Assembly (NCBI GenBank): GCA_018260475.1
Contig: JAGLBA010000001.1
Location: 186,001-250,000 of the forward strand
Source: Chryseobacterium sp.
Lineage (GTDB): Bacteria; Bacteroidota; Bacteroidia; Flavobacteriales; Weeksellaceae
Direction: 5' to 3'
Length of the DNA: 64,000 nt
Position 1 is the first letter of the stretch. The number at the start of each line of letters is the position of its first letter. The position numbers and the translations under genes are program-made. Positions 42,552 to 52,055 of the stretch are shown here, one piece after another. The notes beneath the pieces were generated by a model that was not told where the DNA came from, did not search any database, and saw only the letters and a list, made by a program, of their open reading frames with translations.

Positions 42552-44414
42552 TTAATCTACATCTTTATTCAGAAATCTGTTTTCTTTCACTTGCATATAT
42601 CCATTTTCATCTTCAGAAAGGAAACTGCTGATATTCTGTTCCGAAGCATTTTCGCCACCGATGTTGATGTTCTTTCTGCGGAAAGCGGGCACGGTTTCAA
42701 ATTCATCTTTCACATCCGTACTTTGGTATCGTGAGTTGAATTCCCTCAGTTTGTTGCGGCGTTCCTTGGCTTTCAGATTGGTCTCTGCGGTTTTATTAAT
42801 GAAAGTAAATTCTTCTTCTACCACTGGAGTTGCAGCTTGTTTTTTTACTGGCTGTTCCTCAGTAAAAGAAACTACAGGCTCACTAGAGGTTGGCTGGAAG
42901 GTTTCCGTTTTTAAAGGTTCAAAGTTAGAAAGTGGCTGCTCTTCTTCAACAAAAATACCTGGTTTAGAAACAGGCTCTTCCTCGGTAGATTTTATGGTAA
43001 AGTTATATTCTACCGGCTTTTCATCAGCGAAAAATGTAGGCTCTTCTTTTACCGTTTTCTCGGTTTCAAAAGAGAAAGATTGGGCTTGTACATCATCGTC
43101 CCCCAAACCGTCATAAGAGAAAAGATCTATTTCTTGAAGCTCTTCTTCGTAATAATTATTGGAAACTACCTGGTTTTCAGTTGATTCTTCGTAGAATTTT
43201 ACCTGTGTATCAGTATCGTCCGTTATTGTCATTTTTTTTTCAGCAGGATCCGTGCGGAAATGTGGCTGCTGCTTATCTTCCTCATCATCCAGACGGAATA
43301 CATTCTTTCCGGATTCGTTATTGTTTTCATCGCGTTCCGTACGGGAGCGGAACGGCGATTCGCGGTGTTGCCTGTCCAGCGAATCGTTCAGGTTGATTTT
43401 AATTTTCTCAGTCGGTCCAGCGTGCTTGCGGTTGTCTTTAGCAAAACCAGTCGCGATTACCAATACGCTGATGGCGTCGCCCAATTCTTCATCAGTCCCC
43501 ACCCCGAAAATAATTTCTGCGGTGTGGCCGGCTTCTTTTTGAATATAATCGTTGATGAGGCCGATTTCGTCCATCGTAGCTTCCTCGGAACCACTTCGGA
43601 TGAGGAGCAAAACATTCTTCGCACCGGAAATTTTGTTGTCGTTCAAAAGTGGGGAATCCAGTGCTTTTTTCACCGCTTCTTCCGCCTTGTTTTCGCCGGA
43701 AGCAGTTCCTGTGGAAATCAATGCGGTACCTGAGTTTTGAAGAACCGATTTGGCATCACGGAAGTCAATATTTACATCGAAATACCCAGTAATTACCTCT
43801 GCCATTCCTTTTGCAGCATTGGTCAAAACCTCATCAGCCTTTGAAAATCCTTGTTTGAAACCAAGATTTCCAAATTGTTGGCGGAGTTTATCATTATTGA
43901 TGACGATTAGGGAATCTACATTATTCCTCAGTTTCTCCAAACCGATTTCGGCTTGTTCCAACCTTCTCCTACCTTCAAAACTAAACGGAACGGTCACGAT
44001 TCCTACTGTCAAAATTCCCATTTCTTTTGCGATTTTGGCAATCACGGGAGCCGCGCCAGTACCTGTACCACCTCCCATACCCGCAGTGATGAAGACCATT
44101 TTTGTATTTTGGCCAAGAGAAGCCTTGATGTCGTCGATACTTTCAATGGCTGCTTTTTCGCCCACATCTGGGTCTGCTCCCGCACCAAGACCTTCGGTGA
44201 TGCTCATCCCAAGTTGAACTTTATTAGTCACAGGGTTGTTGTCCAAAGTTTGCGCATCTGTGTTGCAGATTACGAAATCCACACCATGAATTCCGCGTTC
44301 GTACATATGTTTCAACGCATTGTTTCCACCGCCCCCTACACCAATGACTTTAATGATTGATGAATTTCCTTTTGGTAAATCAAATGTAAAACCTTGATTG
44401 TTATTGGTTTCCAT
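42552..44414 (-). CDS. ftsZ: Cell division protein FtsZ with long C-terminal extension
   Basis: FtsZ forms the cytokinetic ring. The GTPase core (residues 1 to about 335) has GVGGGGNNALKHMYERG near 26, the tubulin motif AGMGGGTGTGAAPVIAKIAKEMG near 112 and NNDKLRQQFGNLGFKQGF near 175. It is followed by about 285 residues of Glu- and Ser-rich, low-complexity linker (such as VVSFTEEQPVKKQAATPVVEEE). The end is FLSEDENGYMQVKENRFLNKDVD. Bacterial FtsZ is usually about 380-400 residues; such long tails are typical of Bacteroidota. ftsA lies 50 bases upstream. Confidence 0.97.
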   Translation of the reverse strand: METNNNQGFTFDLPKGNSSIIKVIGVGGGGNNALKHMYERGIHGVDFVICNTDAQTLDNNPVTNKVQLGMSITEGLGAGADPDVGEKAAIESIDDIKASLGQNTKMVFITAGMGGGTGTGAAPVIAKIAKEMGILTVGIVTVPFSFEGRRRLEQAEIGLEKLRNNVDSLIVINNDKLRQQFGNLGFKQGFSKADEVLTNAAKGMAEVITGYFDVNIDFRDAKSVLQNSGTALISTGTASGENKAEEAVKKALDSPLLNDNKISGAKNVLLLIRSGSEEATMDEIGLINDYIQKEAGHTAEIIFGVGTDEELGDAISVLVIATGFAKDNRKHAGPTEKIKINLNDSLDRQHRESPFRSRTERDENNNESGKNVFRLDDEEDKQQPHFRTDPAEKKMTITDDTDTQVKFYEESTENQVVSNNYYEEELQEIDLFSYDGLGDDDVQAQSFSFETEKTVKEEPTFFADEKPVEYNFTIKSTEEEPVSKPGIFVEEEQPLSNFEPLKTETFQPTSSEPVVSFTEEQPVKKQAATPVVEEEFTFINKTAETNLKAKERRNKLREFNSRYQSTDVKDEFETVPAFRRKNINIGGENASEQNISSFLSEDENGYMQVKENRFLNKDVD

Positions 44415-44464
44415 ATTTTTTTATTGTTGATGAATGAATTTACAAATTACAAAAAACACTGGGT

Positions 44465-45817
44465 TTATTCCACCTCTTCGAAGAATTTTTTCACCTTTAA
44501 CATAAGGCTCTGTCCGAAAGTCAGTTTGTTCGCTGGCTTATCTATGTCTTCCTGTTCGTTTTTATCCTCGGTTTCGGAGGTTCTCGTAGTGGTTTCTGTT
44601 GCGGTATCTAGAGTTATTTGTGCCGCCACTTCTTGAACCTGGGATGGCTTGCGATCGCGGATTTTCAAACTTTCCATCAGAAGACCTATAGACGTTGCGT
44701 ATTCCGGACCTTTTAGGAATTGGTTTTTATCATTCGCGATGTACTCATTAGCATAACCAATTCGGCTGTCGAAACCGGTTACATAATTAGCTAATTGCCT
44801 TAGGTTTTTAAGATTAGATCCCCCGCCAGTTAGCACGATTCCGGCGATTAATTTTTTTCTCTGTTCGAAGGCGCCGTAGGCTTTCAGTTCGGTATTTACC
44901 ATTTCCAAAATTTCCTCCACTCTAGCATTGATGATTTGTGCCAAAGTTTTCAAAGAAATCTCTTTGTCCGGACGGCCATGAAGGCCCGGGATCGTCACGA
45001 AAGTGCTGTCTTTTTCTAAATCCGGAACGGCAGAACCGAATTTCACTTTCAACTGGTCGGCATGCTTCTCGATGATAGAACATCCTTCCTTGATGTCCTC
45101 GGTAATGATCCCGCCGCCATAAGGAATCACACAGGTGTGGCGGATGATGTTGTCCTTGAAAATAGCAATATCCGTAGTCCCACCACCGATATCTACGATG
45201 GCAACGCCGGCTTCTTTTTCTTCTTTGGTTAAAACCGATTCAGAGGAAGCTAGCGGCTCCAGTGTGAGGGATTCCATCTCCAAACCGGCCTCTCTCACGC
45301 AACGAACGATGTTTCGGATGCTGGCCATCTGGCCTACTACTACATGGAAATTAGCCTCTAATCTTTTGCCGTGCATTCCTATGGGTTCCAAAATTTCGCC
45401 CTCGGAATCTACTTTATATTCTTGCGGAAGCACATGGATGATCTCTTCGCCAGGAAGCATCACCAGTTTTTTCACTTGTTCTTTCAGTGCGTCTATGTCG
45501 TCCTCCGTGATATAGTCTTCCGGATTTTCGCGCATGATGTAATCGGAATGTTGTAGCGAGCGGATGTGTTTGCCAGCAATACCCACAGTCACTTTGGAGA
45601 TGGGTACTCCAGCGCTTTTTTGTGCTTCTTCCACCGCCGTTTTGATGGATTCGATGGTTTGAGAAATGTTGTTCACAATACCTTTGTGCACGCCCAAACT
45701 TTTGGCTTTTCCTACGCCCATCACTTCTATTTTCCCGTGGCTGTTACGCCGTCCGACGATGGCTACAATCTTGGTAGTACCGATGTCCAGTCCTACTGAA
45801 TATCCTTGATTTTCCAT
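44465..45817 (-). CDS. ftsA: Cell division protein FtsA
   Basis: The actin-like ATPase tethers FtsZ to the membrane. The 450 residues contain the phosphate-binding VGLDIGTTKIVAIVGRRN at residues 8-25, VDIGGGTTDIAIFKDNIIRHT near 207 and IVLTGGGSNLKNLRQLANYV near 318. The C-terminal segment FGQSLMLKVKKFFEEVE is the amphipathic membrane-binding helix. ftsQ ends 11 bases upstream and ftsZ starts 50 bases downstream. Confidence 0.96.
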   Translation of the reverse strand: MENQGYSVGLDIGTTKIVAIVGRRNSHGKIEVMGVGKAKSLGVHKGIVNNISQTIESIKTAVEEAQKSAGVPISKVTVGIAGKHIRSLQHSDYIMRENPEDYITEDDIDALKEQVKKLVMLPGEEIIHVLPQEYKVDSEGEILEPIGMHGKRLEANFHVVVGQMASIRNIVRCVREAGLEMESLTLEPLASSESVLTKEEKEAGVAIVDIGGGTTDIAIFKDNIIRHTCVIPYGGGIITEDIKEGCSIIEKHADQLKVKFGSAVPDLEKDSTFVTIPGLHGRPDKEISLKTLAQIINARVEEILEMVNTELKAYGAFEQRKKLIAGIVLTGGGSNLKNLRQLANYVTGFDSRIGYANEYIANDKNQFLKGPEYATSIGLLMESLKIRDRKPSQVQEVAAQITLDTATETTTRTSETEDKNEQEDIDKPANKLTFGQSLMLKVKKFFEEVE

Positions 45818-45828
45818 TGTATTTTGTA

Positions 45829-46719
45829 TTATTTTTTTTCTTTTTTGGCTGGTTCTTTCTTTTTTTCTTCTTTCTTTTTCTCCAGCTTCTTCTTAGGAGT
45901 TTCCATGACTTTCTGTGCATTGGCGAGCGCTTTTTGCTTAGCCACCACTGGAGTTTTAGCGATTTGCTTCTGCCCAGAGGTCAGGATACTGTCGTTTCCA
46001 GTGTAATGAGGATTCAGGGTTGTAACGATTTGATTATCATATTTTACTGATATTTTAGAGTATTTTTCCGGGTTTTGATAGACCAAATATTTCTCAACAA
46101 AAGTTTTGAACCCTTTTACTTTAAAATCAATATTGTCCAAATCGCCGATTTCCACTTTAAAATTTCCCTCGCTCGTGAGCAGGCTGTAGCTTCCGTTGTG
46201 TTTCGATATTCCAACAAAATATTTTTTGCAAAAATCGTCTTTATCGATTTTATTAATGAGTTCGGCGAGATCGCGATAGTCACTTGGCGGGACATTTCCG
46301 GTCACCAGCATGCATGGGTAAGAGTAGTTTTTCGAGGTAGGAAACTCTTCTCCTTTCTCATTCACATAGAAATCTTTACCATTTTTTGTAAGACGGAAAA
46401 CCGGAACTTTTTGTTTGATGTCCAGGTTGAGAATTCCGTTTAGATTCAAGTAAACATTTGCGCTGTCCACGGCGGGCAGGGCGTTTAGCTTTTTCTCAAG
46501 ATCGGGGATGTTGATGTCGCCGATTTTTTTAGTTGGATTGTTTTTTCTTACTATCTCGCGCACATCTTTTTCATCGATGAAGTACACCGGTGACTGCTTC
46601 AGGTTCACGAGTATATTATCCAGCGGTTTCTGACTGAATCTCTTCAACGAGAAACTCAGCAGGAATCCGAGGATCACCACTGTCACGAGTATTTTAAGAA
46701 TGCGCCATTTATTTTTCAT
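45829..46719 (-). CDS. ftsQ: Cell division protein FtsQ/DivIB-like
   Basis: The 296-residue protein has one N-terminal membrane helix (residues 8-25, ILKILVTVVILGFLLSFSL). It then has a POTRA-like region that starts LDNILVNLKQSPVYFIDEKDVREIVRK and continues LPAVDSANVYLNLNGILNLDIKQKVPVFRL, as in FtsQ. The C-terminus ends in a very Lys/Glu-rich tail (about 30 residues, KKKLEKKKEEKKKEPAKKEKK-like), absent from most FtsQ. Its identity rests on position between murC and ftsA and on topology more than on strong motifs. Confidence 0.8.
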   Translation of the reverse strand: MKNKWRILKILVTVVILGFLLSFSLKRFSQKPLDNILVNLKQSPVYFIDEKDVREIVRKNNPTKKIGDINIPDLEKKLNALPAVDSANVYLNLNGILNLDIKQKVPVFRLTKNGKDFYVNEKGEEFPTSKNYSYPCMLVTGNVPPSDYRDLAELINKIDKDDFCKKYFVGISKHNGSYSLLTSEGNFKVEIGDLDNIDFKVKGFKTFVEKYLVYQNPEKYSKISVKYDNQIVTTLNPHYTGNDSILTSGQKQIAKTPVVAKQKALANAQKVMETPKKKLEKKKEEKKKEPAKKEKK

Positions 46720-46856
46720 ATCATTTTTTGCACGCAGAATTTCAGAGTTATTTTTTATAAATTTTCTTTCCGCAAAGCTGCATCTGTTAATTGAACCTGC
46801 ATATATCGTACTTTATGTATTCTACTTTTGTCTTTATTTTTTTACGCATATAAGTT

Positions 46857-48230
46857 TTATTTCTCAATACTCTCTGCGTTTCTTGTATTTCCTAACCATT
46901 CTACAATTCCATCATACAGCGTGTCGATATCGCCAGCTCCTACGGTCAATAAAATATCAAAATCTTTTTCTTTTATTTTGTTAATGGCTTCTGGCAGGGT
47001 CGAAACTTCTTTTTTATCTAAATTTATTTTCTCCAAAAGAGCCGCGGAAGTCACTCCTGGAAAATGCTCTTGAAGTTCCCTTGCCGGATAAATATCCAGC
47101 AAAAGCAGTTCGTCTGCTTTTTCCAAACTTTCTGCAAATCCGTCTTCAAAATCCCTTGTCCGGCTAAATAAATGCGGCTGAAATGCCACCAAAAGTTTCT
47201 TGTACGGATAGAAGGTTTTTATCGAACCAATCACGGCATTCAGTTCCGTAGGGTGGTGCGCATAATCATCGATGTAAATTTTGCCACTATCAAAAAAATG
47301 CTTCGTGTAGCGGCGTTTTATGCCTTTGAAATTGGCAATTCCTTTCTGCAAAGTCTCAAAATCCACTCCCAAGTGATGCACGATTGCGATGGCTACAGTC
47401 GCATTTTCCACATTGTGAATTCCTGGGATTCCCCATGAAAACGGAATGATTTCACCGCTCTCACTATGGAAATCAAACGAAATTCTATCGCCATCCATTT
47501 TTAGGTTATCAGAATAGAAATCAGCCGGTTCATTTACAGCGTAAGATTTACAGTCGCGCCCGATTTCAATTCCTTTTCTCACAAAAAGTTGGTTATCATT
47601 CGGGACGAGTTTCGCAAATTCTTTGAAACCTTCTTCAATCGTATCTTTATCCCCGTAAATATCCAAATGATCGGCATCCGTAGAAGTTATCACCGCCCAA
47701 TCCGGGGATAGATTTAGGAAACTACGGTCGTATTCATCGGCTTCCACCACGGAATATTGGTTTCCGTTAAAGAGGAAATTAGACTTAAAGTTCTCTGCAA
47801 TTCCGCCTAAAAAACATGAAAACGGCAAGTTGGCTTCCTTGCAAAGATGCGCCAACAAAGAAGAGGTCGTGGTCTTACCGTGGGTTCCTGCTACGGCTAC
47901 GCATTCCGTATCTTGGGTAATCATCCCGAGGACTTTTGCACGTTTCAGAACTTCAAAATTATTTTGGATAACATAATCTAAAATTCCCAACTTTTTGATA
48001 GCAGGTGTATATATCACCAAGGTGTTTTCGGGAGAAAGGGAGGTGATTTTTTCACATAATTTATCTTCAAAAACAATATCGATACCCTCTGAAATCAGAG
48101 CAGAAGTCAGTTTGGTCTGCGTTTTATCGTAGCCCAAAACATTTTTCCCAATAGAGTGGAAGTAGCGCGCCAAAGCACTCATCCCAATCCCGCCGATGCC
48201 CACGAAGTAGAAGTTATCGTATGTTTTCAT
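46857..48230 (-). CDS. murC: UDP-N-acetylmuramate--L-alanine ligase
   Basis: MurC adds L-Ala to UDP-MurNAc. The 457 residues have the N-terminal NAD-like fold YFVGIGGIGMSALARYFHS and the ATP-loop AVAGTHGKTTTSSLLAHL near residue 110. Other family segments are EADEYDRSFLNLSPDWAVITSTDADHLDIY near 165, GIPGIHNVENATVAIAI near 270 and DDYAHHPTELNAVI near 320. All are fixed MurC features. Its start codon overlaps the end of murG by 4 bases, indicating coupled translation. Confidence 0.96.
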   Translation of the reverse strand: MKTYDNFYFVGIGGIGMSALARYFHSIGKNVLGYDKTQTKLTSALISEGIDIVFEDKLCEKITSLSPENTLVIYTPAIKKLGILDYVIQNNFEVLKRAKVLGMITQDTECVAVAGTHGKTTTSSLLAHLCKEANLPFSCFLGGIAENFKSNFLFNGNQYSVVEADEYDRSFLNLSPDWAVITSTDADHLDIYGDKDTIEEGFKEFAKLVPNDNQLFVRKGIEIGRDCKSYAVNEPADFYSDNLKMDGDRISFDFHSESGEIIPFSWGIPGIHNVENATVAIAIVHHLGVDFETLQKGIANFKGIKRRYTKHFFDSGKIYIDDYAHHPTELNAVIGSIKTFYPYKKLLVAFQPHLFSRTRDFEDGFAESLEKADELLLLDIYPARELQEHFPGVTSAALLEKINLDKKEVSTLPEAINKIKEKDFDILLTVGAGDIDTLYDGIVEWLGNTRNAESIEK

Positions 48231-49375
48231 TTAACTAATTTTAAAATTTCATCCACAATTTCCTTCGCTGCATTGGGTTTGGCAAAAAACTCCAAGTTGG
48301 CGGACATTTCTTTTCTTAAACCTTCATTTTCGCAAAGCTCCAAAAGCGTGGGCAAAAATTTCTCCTGCATTTCGGAATCTTTTACCATTCTCGCTGCGTT
48401 TTTTTCCACTAAAGTCTGTGCGTTTTTGGTTTGATGATCTTCCGCTGCAAACGGAAATGGCACCAGTAACACAGGCTTTTTCGCCACCGCCAACTCCGAA
48501 ATTGCGATTGCTCCAGCTCTGGAAACAATCACATCCGCTGCGGAATACGCGATCGGCATGTCAGAGATGAATTCGCTTTTTAAGACATTAGGGCCGAGAG
48601 CCGAGATCAAAGATTTCATATTGTCTCGATTCTCGCTTTTTGGTTCTGCTATCTCTTTTCCAGTTTGCCAAATTAATTGGTAGCCGCGGTCGGTTATTTT
48701 ATCCAAATTATCCTTCCAGCCGTTATTCAAGGTACGGGAACCTAAGGAACCGCCCACGGATAGAATGGTTAGCTTGTCTTTATCCAAGCCTAATTTCACC
48801 TTAGCAGATGCTGTATCCGTCATTCCTGTGACGATGGTCTGACGGATTGGATTCCCTAAAAACTTAATTTTTTCTTGAGGGAAACCTTCCACTTTTGCAT
48901 AAGCCGTGAAAACCGCTTTGGCTTTTTTACTCAAAATCTTGTTCGTAATACCTGCGTGGGCATTCTGTTCCTGAATAAAGGTCGGAATACCCAACTGAGA
49001 CGCCGCATACAACGCCGGACCGCTCGCAAAACCTCCAGTCCCCACTGCAAAATTTGGCTTAAAATCTTTAATTGCCTTCTTTGCTTCGCTCAAACTATAT
49101 AAAAGTTTGAAAGGAAGTTTGAAGTTTGATAAAATATTTCCTCTGTCGAAGCCCACAATATCTACACCTACAATTTTGTAACCCGCTTGTGGCACTTTCT
49201 GCATTTCCATTTTGCCGTTGGCTCCGATGAAAAGGAACTCGGCATTTGGGTAGCGCTTTTTAATCTCGTCGGCAATCGCTACAGCCGGGAAAATATGCCC
49301 ACCAGTTCCCCCGCCACTGAGGAGAACTCTCAAAGGTTTTGGTTGTTGGTTGTTGGTTGTTGGTTTGTTCGACAT
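48227..49375 (-). CDS. murG: UDP-GlcNAc--undecaprenyl-pyrophosphoryl-MurNAc-pentapeptide transferase
   Basis: MurG makes lipid II from lipid I at the inner membrane face. The 382-residue protein contains LLSGGGTGGHIFPAVAIADEI near residue 18, GTGGFASGPALYAASQLGIPTFIQEQNAHAGITNKIL near 110 and LSVGGSLGSRTLNNGW near 205. VVSRAGAIAISELAVAKKPVLLVPFPFAAEDHQTKNAQTL lies near 285. The first 11 residues (SNKPTTNNQQPK) are a short polar leader. It overlaps murC by 4 bases and lies 23 bases after ftsW. Confidence 0.96.
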   Translation of the reverse strand: MSNKPTTNNQQPKPLRVLLSGGGTGGHIFPAVAIADEIKKRYPNAEFLFIGANGKMEMQKVPQAGYKIVGVDIVGFDRGNILSNFKLPFKLLYSLSEAKKAIKDFKPNFAVGTGGFASGPALYAASQLGIPTFIQEQNAHAGITNKILSKKAKAVFTAYAKVEGFPQEKIKFLGNPIRQTIVTGMTDTASAKVKLGLDKDKLTILSVGGSLGSRTLNNGWKDNLDKITDRGYQLIWQTGKEIAEPKSENRDNMKSLISALGPNVLKSEFISDMPIAYSAADVIVSRAGAIAISELAVAKKPVLLVPFPFAAEDHQTKNAQTLVEKNAARMVKDSEMQEKFLPTLLELCENEGLRKEMSANLEFFAKPNAAKEIVDEILKLVK

Positions 49376-49398
49376 TTTATTGATTGCTTTACTAATGA

Positions 49399-50634
49399 TT
49401 ATGCTATATCATTTATTTCCTCGATGTTTTGTTTTCTGCCCATTCCTTCTTCATCTAAAACTTGTATTCTGGAACTTACATTCAAAATAATTCCTAACTG
49501 TATGTAAGTAACCAACATAGAAGTTCCTCCATAACTAATGAGGGGCAACGGCTGACCTGTCACGGGTATCAAATTTACGGCTACGGCGATGTTCACTGCC
49601 ATTTGCAAGAAAATCATTAACCCTAATGAAATTACCAACAAAGATCCGAAAAAAGCTGGCATCTTACTGGCAATCATTACGATACGAATAATCATAATGA
49701 GGTACAACGAGATCAGAAATATAGCTCCCAAAAACCCGTATTCTTCTACAATAATGGCGAAAATAAAATCCGATGCTGACTGCGGTAGCATCTGTTTCAA
49801 GGCACTTTTACCGGGTCCCATTCCTGTGATTCCACCGTGGACTATCGCGGCTTTCGCCTGCATCACTTGGTAGTTTTTCGTCTTCAAACTCTCATCGTCC
49901 ACCTCTGTGGTTTTTTGGGAATTAAAGAAAGTCTCAACCCTACTTTTCCAAGTGTGTACACGGTTTCCGCCGATGAGGTTGGTATTCAGAGCCACAGTGA
50001 GGAACAATGCACTCGCTACAAATGCTGTGGCGATGAAGCCTGCAATATATTTCCAATGAAGCTGGCCAATGACTAAAACACCGATGGACACCAGCAAAAT
50101 CATCAACGCTGTTGAACCGTTGTCCTTGGCTACCAATATGAAAACCAATAGGATAGGGCCGAAAATATACAGTATGTTTTCAATCGGAAGCCGTTCGCGT
50201 TTTATTTTTTTTGTTAAATACCGGCACAGGTAAATAACAAGCATTAAATACGCAAAAGATGATGGCTGGAATGATATCGGCGTACCCGGAATTTTTAGCC
50301 ATCTGGAAGCACTTGCTCCATCGATGGTTTGACCCATAAACATAGTGAGAATCAATAAAATAACCATCACGCCAAGGAGTATGGCGCTGAGTTTCCCGAT
50401 GTATTCATACTTCACGGTTTCCACGCCGCGCATAATGCAAATACCAAGCGCCACGAAGATCATGTGCTTGATGACATGGCCCGTAGTGGTACCGTTGTTC
50501 ACGATGTATTCCAGATTGGAACTTGCGGAATAGACAGGGAAAATGGAGAAAACAGAAATCACCAAAATCACCATCCAAAGGACTTTGTCGCCCTTCAGAA
50601 ATTCAAATTTGGATTCTGTATATTGGTTATTCAT
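49399..50634 (-). CDS. ftsW: FtsW-type septal peptidoglycan polymerase (SEDS family)
   Basis: This 411-residue SEDS-family glycosyltransferase has about ten membrane helices. Diagnostic parts are WLKIPGTPISFQPSSFAYLMLVIYLCR near residue 110, and GGITGMGPGKSALKQMLPQSASDFIFAIIVEEYGFLGAIFL near 270, the FtsW/RodA motif. VNLIPVTGQPLPLISYGGTSMLVTYIQLGIILNVS near 350 is also present. It acts with FtsI in septal wall synthesis. The gene position between murD and murG supports ftsW rather than rodA. Confidence 0.93.
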   Translation of the reverse strand: MNNQYTESKFEFLKGDKVLWMVILVISVFSIFPVYSASSNLEYIVNNGTTTGHVIKHMIFVALGICIMRGVETVKYEYIGKLSAILLGVMVILLILTMFMGQTIDGASASRWLKIPGTPISFQPSSFAYLMLVIYLCRYLTKKIKRERLPIENILYIFGPILLVFILVAKDNGSTALMILLVSIGVLVIGQLHWKYIAGFIATAFVASALFLTVALNTNLIGGNRVHTWKSRVETFFNSQKTTEVDDESLKTKNYQVMQAKAAIVHGGITGMGPGKSALKQMLPQSASDFIFAIIVEEYGFLGAIFLISLYLIMIIRIVMIASKMPAFFGSLLVISLGLMIFLQMAVNIAVAVNLIPVTGQPLPLISYGGTSMLVTYIQLGIILNVSSRIQVLDEEGMGRKQNIEEINDIA

Positions 50635-50639
50635 TATAG

Positions 50640-51968
50640 TTAATTGCTTAGAACTTCTTTTTTAAACTGCTCGCCACGGTCCTCGTAATTTTTAAACAAA
50701 TCAAAACTTGCGCAGCACGGTGATAGCAACACTGTGTCCCCTTTTTCGGCGATGCTTTTGCTGATTTTCACCGCTTCTGCCATGCTGGAAGTGTTGTAGA
50801 TGTGCTCCTTTTTATCTTGGAAAAATTCCAAAATCTTCTGGTTATCTATTCCAAGGCAAATGATGGCTTTTACTTTTTTCTTCACTAGTTCCTCTATCTC
50901 GCTGTAATCGTTGCCTTTATCTACACCGCCCACGATCCAAATGGTCGGGGATTTCATACTTTCTAACGCATAATAGGCCGCATTTACATTCGTTGCTTTG
51001 CTATCGTTGATGAATTTCACGCCATCGGCTTCCGTTACTTGTTCCAATCTGTGTTCTACCGCTTGAAAAGTCATGAGTGAATTTCTGATGCTTTCATTGC
51101 TGATATTCAATATTTTACCAGCGATAGATGCCGCGAGGCTATTGGCGACATTATGATTTCCGACCAAGCTGAGGTCTTCTATTTTCATGGAAAATTCATC
51201 GTCCAGTTTCACTACGATCTTTTCATCTGCGAGGTAACCGCCTTCCGGAAGTTTTTCCTTTAATGTAAAAGGAATTTTTTTGGCGCGGATGGCGATTTTT
51301 TCCAAAAGGCTCAGGCTCATTTCATCATCTTTGTTATAAATGAAGAAATCATCCGCCTCTTGGTTTTCAGCGATTTTAAATTTTGCCAAAGCATATTCCT
51401 CATAATTGTAATTGTACTGATCCAAATGGTCTTGGCTTAAATTCAATAATAAAGAAATATAAGGTCTAAAATTTTGAATATCATCTAATTGGAAACTGCT
51501 AACCTCCAAAACGTAGTAATCAAAACTTTCGTCCGCCACTTGTTTTGCAAAACTTTTTCCGATGTTTCCGCCAAGTCCCACATTCATGTTATCGTTTTTC
51601 AAAATATGATAGATGAGAGATGTGGTGGTAGTTTTCCCATTACTTCCAGTGATGGCAATTATTTTCGCATTGGTAAATTCCGCAGCGAACTCAATCTCGG
51701 AAGAAATACGGATGCCTTTTAGGTTTATTTTGTAGATGATGTCGGCCTTTTTCGGAATGCCGGGTGATTTCACGACCCAGTCGGCATTTAGGATGCGCGC
51801 CTCGTCATGTTGGCCTTCCTCGTATTCGATTTCATTTTCGATGAGAAATTGCTTGTAGTTATCCTTGATCTGCCCTTGATCGGAAAGGAATACCTCGATT
51901 CCTTTCTTTTTGGCCAGATACGCAGCACCCACACCGCTTTCACCTCCTCCTAAAACAACTATTTTCAT
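50640..51968 (-). CDS. murD: UDP-N-acetylmuramoylalanine--D-glutamate ligase
   Basis: MurD adds D-Glu to UDP-MurNAc-L-Ala. The 442 residues begin with a Rossmann-like domain (IVVLGGGESGVGAAYLAKKKG). They show the ATP-loop AITGSNGKTTTTSLIYHIL near residue 104, VLEVSSFQLDDIQNFRPYISLLLNLSQDHLDQ near 155, FINDSKATNVNAAYYALESM near 310 and LLSPCCASFDLFKNYEDRGEQFKK at the end. Length is normal. It is 5 bases upstream of ftsW, so the two are co-transcribed. Confidence 0.96.
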   Translation of the reverse strand: MKIVVLGGGESGVGAAYLAKKKGIEVFLSDQGQIKDNYKQFLIENEIEYEEGQHDEARILNADWVVKSPGIPKKADIIYKINLKGIRISSEIEFAAEFTNAKIIAITGSNGKTTTTSLIYHILKNDNMNVGLGGNIGKSFAKQVADESFDYYVLEVSSFQLDDIQNFRPYISLLLNLSQDHLDQYNYNYEEYALAKFKIAENQEADDFFIYNKDDEMSLSLLEKIAIRAKKIPFTLKEKLPEGGYLADEKIVVKLDDEFSMKIEDLSLVGNHNVANSLAASIAGKILNISNESIRNSLMTFQAVEHRLEQVTEADGVKFINDSKATNVNAAYYALESMKSPTIWIVGGVDKGNDYSEIEELVKKKVKAIICLGIDNQKILEFFQDKKEHIYNTSSMAEAVKISKSIAEKGDTVLLSPCCASFDLFKNYEDRGEQFKKEVLSN

Positions 51969-52055
51969 ATTTTTTTGCTTTTTGCTATTGGCAATCTGCC
52001 TTTAGCTCTTCCAGTAATTGAATTAAATTTTAAACTTAACCTTATACCCCAATTT

